Positions 58,197 through 64,000 of a stretch of DNA of 64,000 nt are shown one piece after another; within the stretch, counting starts at the first letter, position 1, and the number at the start of each line of letters is the position of its first letter. This DNA comes from Zingiber officinale. Taxonomy: Eukaryota > Streptophyta > Magnoliopsida > Zingiberales > Zingiberaceae. A program made the translations under genes and the position numbers. The notes below the pieces were generated by a model. The model searched no databases. It was not told the DNA's origin and saw nothing but the letters and a program-made list of their open reading frames with translations. Location of the stretch: NCBI RefSeq assembly GCF_018446385.1, contig NC_055998.1:21135173-21199172 (forward strand). The letters run 5' to 3'.

Positions 58197-60430
58197 GGTG
58201 TCATACGACACATTTGCTCTGACAAGGCCTAGTTTTCAACTTATACCCCTATCAATGGGAAAAAACTAATCATGGGAAATTCTACAACTTCCAACATTGT
58301 TGGTCTTAACAAGGTGACATTAAAGATGACATCAGGCAAAGAAGTGACATTAATTGATGTGCTTCATGTTCTCGACATTCGGAAGAATTTAGTGTCAGGG
58401 TCGTCTCTTGTCAAAGCTAGATTCAGGCTAGTGTTTGAGTCAAATAAATATGTATTGATAAAAAATGGTCAATTCATAGGTAGAGGGTTCATGGAGAACG
58501 ATTTATTCAAAATGAATGTAATGGTTGTACACCGTGAATTCAATGACAATAAAATTAAAAATTCTGCTTATTTGGTCGAGTGTTCCAATTTATGGTATGT
58601 TAGACTTGGACATGTAAATTATAATACTTTGCGATGACTTATGAATTTAAATTTATTGCCAACATTTAATGTTGATCCAACACATAAATGTGAAATATGT
58701 GTTGAAGCTAAAATGAAAAATTTGTCTTTCCATTCAGTGGAAAGAACCACGACCCCTCTAGAATTAATTCACAGTGACATATGTGAATTAAAATTTGTGC
58801 AAACTAGATGATGTAAAAAGTACTTTGTTACTTTCATTGATGATTGCACTAGATACTATTATGTGTATCTATTGAAAGGCAAAGATAAAGCCTTAGAAGC
58901 ATTTAAAAATTATAAGAATGAAATTGAAAATCAAATTGGTCAACGAATTAAAAGAATTCGAAGTGATCGAGGAGGAGAATATGATGGTCCATTTGATGAA
59001 TTTTGTGTAGAATCTAACAATATTATCAAACGACAGCTCCTTACTCTCCTCAATCAAATGGGGTTGCCGAGCATAAGAACTAGACTCTTAAAGAAATGAT
59101 GAATTCTATATTGATAAGTTCGGGCTTACCCCAAAATTTGTGGGGGGAAGCTATTCTATCGGCAAACTATATTCTCAATAAAATCCCTCACAAAAGGAAA
59201 GATAAAACTCCTTATGAGTTTTGGAAAGGTCATAAGCCTTCTTACAAATATCTAAAAGTGTGGGGGTGTTTGGCTAAAGTAGAAGTGCCTAAGCTACAGT
59301 AAACCAAAATAGGACCAAAGACAATTGGTTACATTTTTATTGGATATGCCAATAATAGTAGTGCTTATCAATTTTTGGTACACAAATCAATAGTCCTTGA
59401 TGCACATATTGAAACAACAATTGAATCAAGGAATGTTATATTTTTTAAAGATATCTTTCCTTGCAAAGATAGGAAAGAGGAAAGTTCAAATAAAAGAACT
59501 TATGAAACTACGAGTAAAGAGAATCTTGGAAATAATGAAGAACCAAGACGCAGCAAGAGGGCTAGAATAGTAAATTCATTTGGTCCTAATTTCATAACTT
59601 ATATGTTGGAAAATGAACCAAGGACAATAAGCGAAGCCTTATCAAGTCCTAAGGTTCCCTTTTGGAAAGAAGCCATCAATAGTGAAATAAATTCCATCAT
59701 GCAAAATCATACTTAGGATTTGGTGGACATTCCACTTAGAATCAAACCTTTAGGATATAAATGGATCCTAAAGAAGAAATATAAGGTTGATAAAACTATT
59801 GAAAAATACAAGGAAAGACTAGTGGCAAAGAAATTCAGACAAAAGAAAGGCCTAGACTTCTTTGATACATATTCACCAGTAACAAGGATCACATCTGTTC
59901 GAGTACTCATTGCTTTTGCTGTAATACATAACCTTGAGATACATCAAATGGATGTGAAAACAATCTTTCTAAATGGTGAATTAGAAGAAGAAATATATAT
60001 GGAGCAACCTGACGAATTTGTGGCTCCAAGACAAGAAAATAAGGTATGTAGACTCGCGAAGTCACTATATGAGCTAAAACAAGTACTGAAATAGTGGCAT
60101 GAGAAATTTGACAAAACTATGATGTCAAATGGATTTAAAATAAACGAGTGCAATAAATACATATATATATCAAAGGTTCACCTGACTCGTTTGTCATTAT
60201 CTGTCTATATGTAGACGATATGCTCATCATGGGTAGTAATCATTATATAATCATGACTACTAAGAAGATGTTAACCAAAACCTTTGATATGAAAGATATG
60301 GGTATAACGGATGTTATACTCAGGATTAAGATTGATAAGACATTAAATAGAATTATCCTTCACAATCTCATTATATTGCGACAGTACTAAGGAAATTTAA
60401 TGTATATGATCTTTCCCCTTGATCTTGTCC
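58197..60430 (+). pseudogene. Ty1/copia pol: integrase, RT, truncated before RNase H
   Basis: In order: protease remainder and GAG-pre-integrase (LWYVRLGHVN ... CEICVEAKM), integrase core ([42 protein letters not shown]), linker, RT (PLGYKWILKKKYKVDKTIEK; MDVKTIFLNGELEEEIYMEQ; a YVDDMLI box at about 60210) and the start of the next domain, ending near NVYDLSP at about 60420. Stops at 58637, 58809, 59097, 59300, 59714 and 60092, with frameshifts. A Tat LTR is inserted at 60437 and the copia does not resume within the window. Confidence 0.87.
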
Positions 60431-60436
60431 AAAAGT

Positions 60437-61170
60437 TGATGAGATGGAAAGCTGGGGATGTGGAGGTCCCACTGACCGCCCGTAGACTCCACTCCACCCT
60501 GCAAAACAGATGACGTCAGTGCCGAGCCAGGGAAGGGGTCCCCGGCATTGGCCCTCCGACGCTAAAGTCAGTCACCGGTGATGATGTAAAAGGTGGAGCA
60601 ACAAGAATGAACACTATAGCGCAAATAGTGTATATTGCGTACCTCCACCGATGCTTGGACCCCCCTTTTATATAGAGTTCCTGTAGCGCGCGTGCACGCT
60701 TCCCCAAGTAGGCACACTTCTCAAAGTTTTCCCTGAAAAGACTTGTCAGTAAAGTGTCTCTAACACAATACCTTAACAAGCCGAGCATATCTCTGATATG
60801 ACAGTAGAAGCTTCCGTCATACGATCTTCTTGTTGACCATACCTGGTGTCAGCGACACTAACTCCCGAAAGGATGTTGAGAGATAACACAGTGGGTCCGT
60901 TGCTATGCCGAGCGGATTAGCCTCTCGGCCGAAACTTCGCTGCGCCTGTGCCATTTCCACTCAGCCGGAACTCTGTTGCGCCTATGCTGAGTCCTGTTGT
61001 CGGGCCAAGCATGGTAGCTGCTCAGCTAGGATTCTACATATCATTCGACCGACCAATATAATTATCATCTGTTTAGCCATATGATACCTGAACGTTGATC
61101 GCCCTAACTTTGACCTCCATCGTGGCAACTAATCCTTGCAGGGTGGGCCCCTCCTTATCGCCGCATCACA
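60437..61170 (-). mobile_element. 3' LTR of a minus-strand Tat-like Ty3/gypsy element
   Basis: On the minus strand it starts TGTGATGCGGCG right after a polypurine tract and ends ...CCATCTCATCA, 734 bp. The TATA box (CTATATAAAAGGGG, about 60664-60677) points left. It is related to the LTRs at 199-1024 and 6527-7369. It cuts off the copia element at about 60436. Confidence 0.75.
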
Positions 61171-61186
61171 TGTCTCCCCCTCAAGT
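61171..61186 (-). promoter_or_regulatory. Polypurine tract of the Tat-like element
   Basis: The minus strand reads ACTTGAGGGGGAGACA immediately before the LTR start, the counterpart of the tract at 186-198. Confidence 0.75.
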
Positions 61187-62120
61187 CTAGTTGAAGGAGG
61201 TTGCAAGTCCGACTGACTGGATAAATTATCAATGACGCTTTTCACCCGATCGACTTATAACACTCCTTAGCTTCTGATCGGAACGATCTAGCCCGACGGT
61301 CGGCTATGTGACAGCTCCCTTGTCACTAAGCGTGTTAGCAAGTTTCTTTGCTGATCGACATGTTGAAGGCTGTCGTTCGGTGATACGTCTGCTTCCTTAT
61401 GCCGATTAGTACAAGCAAGATCCTTGTGCTTCCTTGGGTGGGCACGATATGGATTTACGTCATCTATATTTCTGGAAGATCATGCAAATCTCTGCTCATT
61501 ATAGTTGAGCGCGCCTCCATGCCTCTTAATTACCTTCATTAAATGTCATCCCGTGGCCCAACGCCACGTGCCCCTCCTGCTACCACCGCACGCTTGACAT
61601 GACAAGCGAATATCCTCTGGCGATGTGACTTTTGATGCTTTGAATTCAACAGCCAAATTTCTACCTAGGTCTTCGTGACCCTAGATCGGGCGACCTCTAT
61701 CGACCGACCCTAGGGTTTATACATCCTTGCTCACCACCTTCTCCTTGTGCATATCTCTGTCTTCGAGCTCTTTGGTGATACTCCACCTTTGTTTCTCGGT
61801 GATATCCTGCCTCTCCTGCTCCTTCGGCGACAGAACTCTGTTCCGCCACCCGGCTATCTTTGTTTCTTTAGGGATCAGTTTACCACCGGTCTGCGGTTTC
61901 CAATCCACCCTTCTTTCCCGTCGTATGTAAATATTTTGGCATCTCTCTTTATCAACTAGTGTCGAACTCCTTTCGGCTATTGTGCAGGGTGGTGGTTCTG
62001 TTCTGCCTGTACGGTATTCCTCTCACTCCCCGGCTTTTTCATTATTTTTATTATTTCAAATTGTCAGAGCTAGGAACTTTTCTTTTCCAAGCTCGAGTGG
62101 GCTTAGTTTTCTTCGATAAA
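61187..62120 (+). other. Non-coding region upstream of the antisense ORF
   Basis: No domain-bearing ORF. A pyrimidine-rich leader (about 61725-61850, with CACCACCTTCTCCTTGTG) precedes the antisense gene and may be its 5' UTR. I see no clear TATA box. Confidence 0.4.
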
Positions 62121-64000
62121 ATGTCGACCTCCAACAAGCATTGGAGGGAGTACTTTTTTGTGCGCCTTCCTGAGCAGTCAGACTTCCCGACCGACTGCAG
62201 CTCGAAGTGGCGAGTCAGCCTCCCCTACAAAAGTATAAGAGTCGATTAGACTATCTCAATGCAGCTTCAATGCTGGCTGGTCAGAAATATGACATCCATA
62301 AGTTGCTATTGGAGGGTGTCCCCTACGTTTTTGACTTGAGTCCAATCCACAAAAGGCTTCCATCCAGCCTAGGTATGCATCTTCTTCAGTTCTTCCTTTG
62401 ACTCTAACTGATTTCTCTTCTTCTTTTACAGCTGACATCATGCTGCGTGCGTGTCTGGCCGGAAAGGACAAGCTTACGAATGTTGAAATCAATGCGGCGG
62501 TCATGGCTGAACTGGAGATCCGCGGTCTGCAGCCGATCGACTCATGAAAAGACCCGCATGATGAGAACAAGGCGGCTCCAGCCTTAGTGAGCGAAGGGAT
62601 AGCCAGCCGGACGCCCAGCGGTGGAGCGATCGGTGCATCGCACCCTCCCTCCGAGCGTCTGCCGGTGATTCTGGTTGAGAGGGCATCAGATTCAGCCTCA
62701 TCTGGGGAACCATTGATAAGGTGCAAGAGGCGCCGAATGGAAACTTCATCGTGATCTGCTTCCTCGGTGGTGCAAACCCCCACCAGAACTAGCCCGCACC
62801 CTTCCACCGAGCGGGTTAAAACATCGACCTCAGCTCCATCTCTGGCGACTGCGCCCCCTATGTTGTCTGATCAGACACCATCCCTATCCGGTCTACCACA
62901 AGGAATCATCTACAGGCCGTCAGTTGCCTTCATGCTGCTGCCATCAAAGATTTGAAAGCCCGACATCCGTTCGGCGTCATCGTCTCAGCCGTCCGACAGA
63001 GCGACCTCGGCCCAATCAGCCCCAACCGGCCAGTGCCACATAATGGTAGTTCTCCATCTTCCAACTGAGGAATGGCGTGAGTCGGCTGGCGCTGAATACC
63101 GAGCCCCCGAGCATCAAATAATTATTTAGGGGTTGTTCACACAAATATGGGCTGACACCCGAGCCCTTGCAGCGGTCATGCCTCCGGGGGTGCTCGCGGA
63201 CAGCCACACCCAGATGTCTATTGGGGTAAGTATTGTATTTTCTTAATTTATCTCCGATCGACGCTTATATTTTCCTAGTTACTCGCAGTATTGAGTAGAG
63301 AGTCTGGCTATGTGCCAAATGCTTACTTTTTTGGAGCAGGAGGTTAAACAACTGAAGGCACCGAGTAGCCAATCATCTACTTCTCAGGAGTGACTGGAGT
63401 AGATGAATACTGAGATGGCTTAGCTAAGAGCTAATCTGGCTAAGAACGCCGAGCTGCTGGAGGCGGAGAAAGGGAAAAACGTCGAGCAAGCCACCCAAAT
63501 AGCTCAGCTTAATAAACGGGCCAACACCTTTGAAGCCAAAATCCATTCGTCCACACCAAGAAACTCTGGGCAATTGAAGATCTGGAGATCAAGAATAAAG
63601 AGTTTCAGGTGTTGGCTCAAAACATGAAGGATGCTGAGGTCAAACTGAAGGCCGAGAGGGATGGGCGGTTGGCCGAGCAGACTTCAACGAAGACCCAGCT
63701 TGATGCTAAGGACGAAGAGTTGGCCCAGTTGAAGGAAAAAACTTGAGGCCTCCTGAGCGGCCCTAGAGACCTATCAGAGAGCTGAGTCGAGTAGGTTCAA
63801 ACTCATGAAGCAAGCCTACATCCGCTCAGATGTTTTTAATGACAAGGTCGCCGACCGAGCACTTCTTCTGTTTGACTTGGTGATTGAAGGGACGTTCGAC
63901 CAACTCAAGGAAGGCGGCTGCCTCCCTGTTGCTCTATCGAGTAAGGTCATCAGTCGGGACAAGCTGACTGAATTGCTGCCCGATGATGTTTTGGATTACT
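62121..64000 (+). pseudogene. Antisense ORF of the Tat-like element (plant 'putative gypsy type transposon' domain), decayed, runs off window
   Basis: It starts MSTSNKHWREYFFVRLPEQS, typical of the PF04195 type domain found in plant Tat/Grande elements. After a frame change near 62224 it continues YKSRLDYLNAASML...LLLEGVPYVFDLSPIHKRLP to a splice donor (GTATGC, about 62370). After TTTACAG (about 62425-62431) it resumes DIMLRACLAGKDKLTNVEIN. A Ser/Pro-rich middle, a predicted coiled coil (about 63340-63780, ELLEAEKGKNVEQATQIAQL) and a conserved-looking end (YIRSDVFNDKVADRALLLFD) follow. Many stops and frameshifts break it. It lies between pol and the 3' LTR, opposite in direction to the element, as gene23 does in maize Grande. 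Its role in transposition is unknown. Confidence 0.75.

Overview
This window is plant nuclear DNA, most likely from a monocot. Three protein-coding loci with plant-type introns or strong GC bias sit in the first 12 kb. The remaining ~52 kb is almost entirely nested transposable elements. The GC-rich, 5'-biased coding sequence of the intronless LRR gene and the mix of Tat, Tekay, copia and CACTA elements fit a commelinid-type monocot. I cannot name the species from sequence alone.

Layout. 1-1024: 3' end and 3' LTR of a Tat-like Ty3/gypsy element. 2744-3179: last exon of a RABA1-class Rab GTPase, whose first exon lies off-window beyond the retroelement. 4537-5847 (-): single-exon LRR receptor-like protein, tail-to-tail with the Rab exon. 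6527-7369 (-): solo Tat-type LTR. 8241-11517 (-): complete seven-exon Rab7/RABG3 gene whose splice joins give an uninterrupted 207-residue protein. 13054-25322: a 12.3 kb CACTA (En/Spm) transposon with TTT target duplications. It carries decayed TNP2-like and TNP1-like genes, foldback modules, a solo copia LTR and a small hAT-type MITE.

25644 to about 56.6 kb is a nested complex. The base layer is a decayed minus-strand Ty1/copia element whose pol is cut into pieces. Two plus-strand gag-only (TR-GAG-like) retroelements and a solo LTR are inserted in it. The first, 26496-39054, is a concatemer LTR-internal-LTR-internal-LTR-internal-LTR flanked by AATGC duplications. The second, 39993-54097, is flanked by ATAGA and is itself split by a 9.5 kb Tekay/Del-type chromovirus (43088-52576, -). 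Removing the two gag-only insertions and one duplication copy of each restores the copia reading frame at both junctions, which is the strongest evidence for the nesting order.

56.6-60.4 kb holds a decayed plus-strand copia element. 60437-64000 is the 3' end of a minus-strand Tat-type element: 3' LTR, polypurine tract, then a long ORF in the antisense direction (Grande-like organisation) running off the window.

The cellular genes are unrelated to each other in function: two membrane-traffic GTPases and one candidate immune or developmental receptor. The transposons show layered waves of insertion followed by LTR recombination. Coordinates of element ends, splice sites and target duplications were read by hand. 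Family names rest on motif recognition, not on searches.
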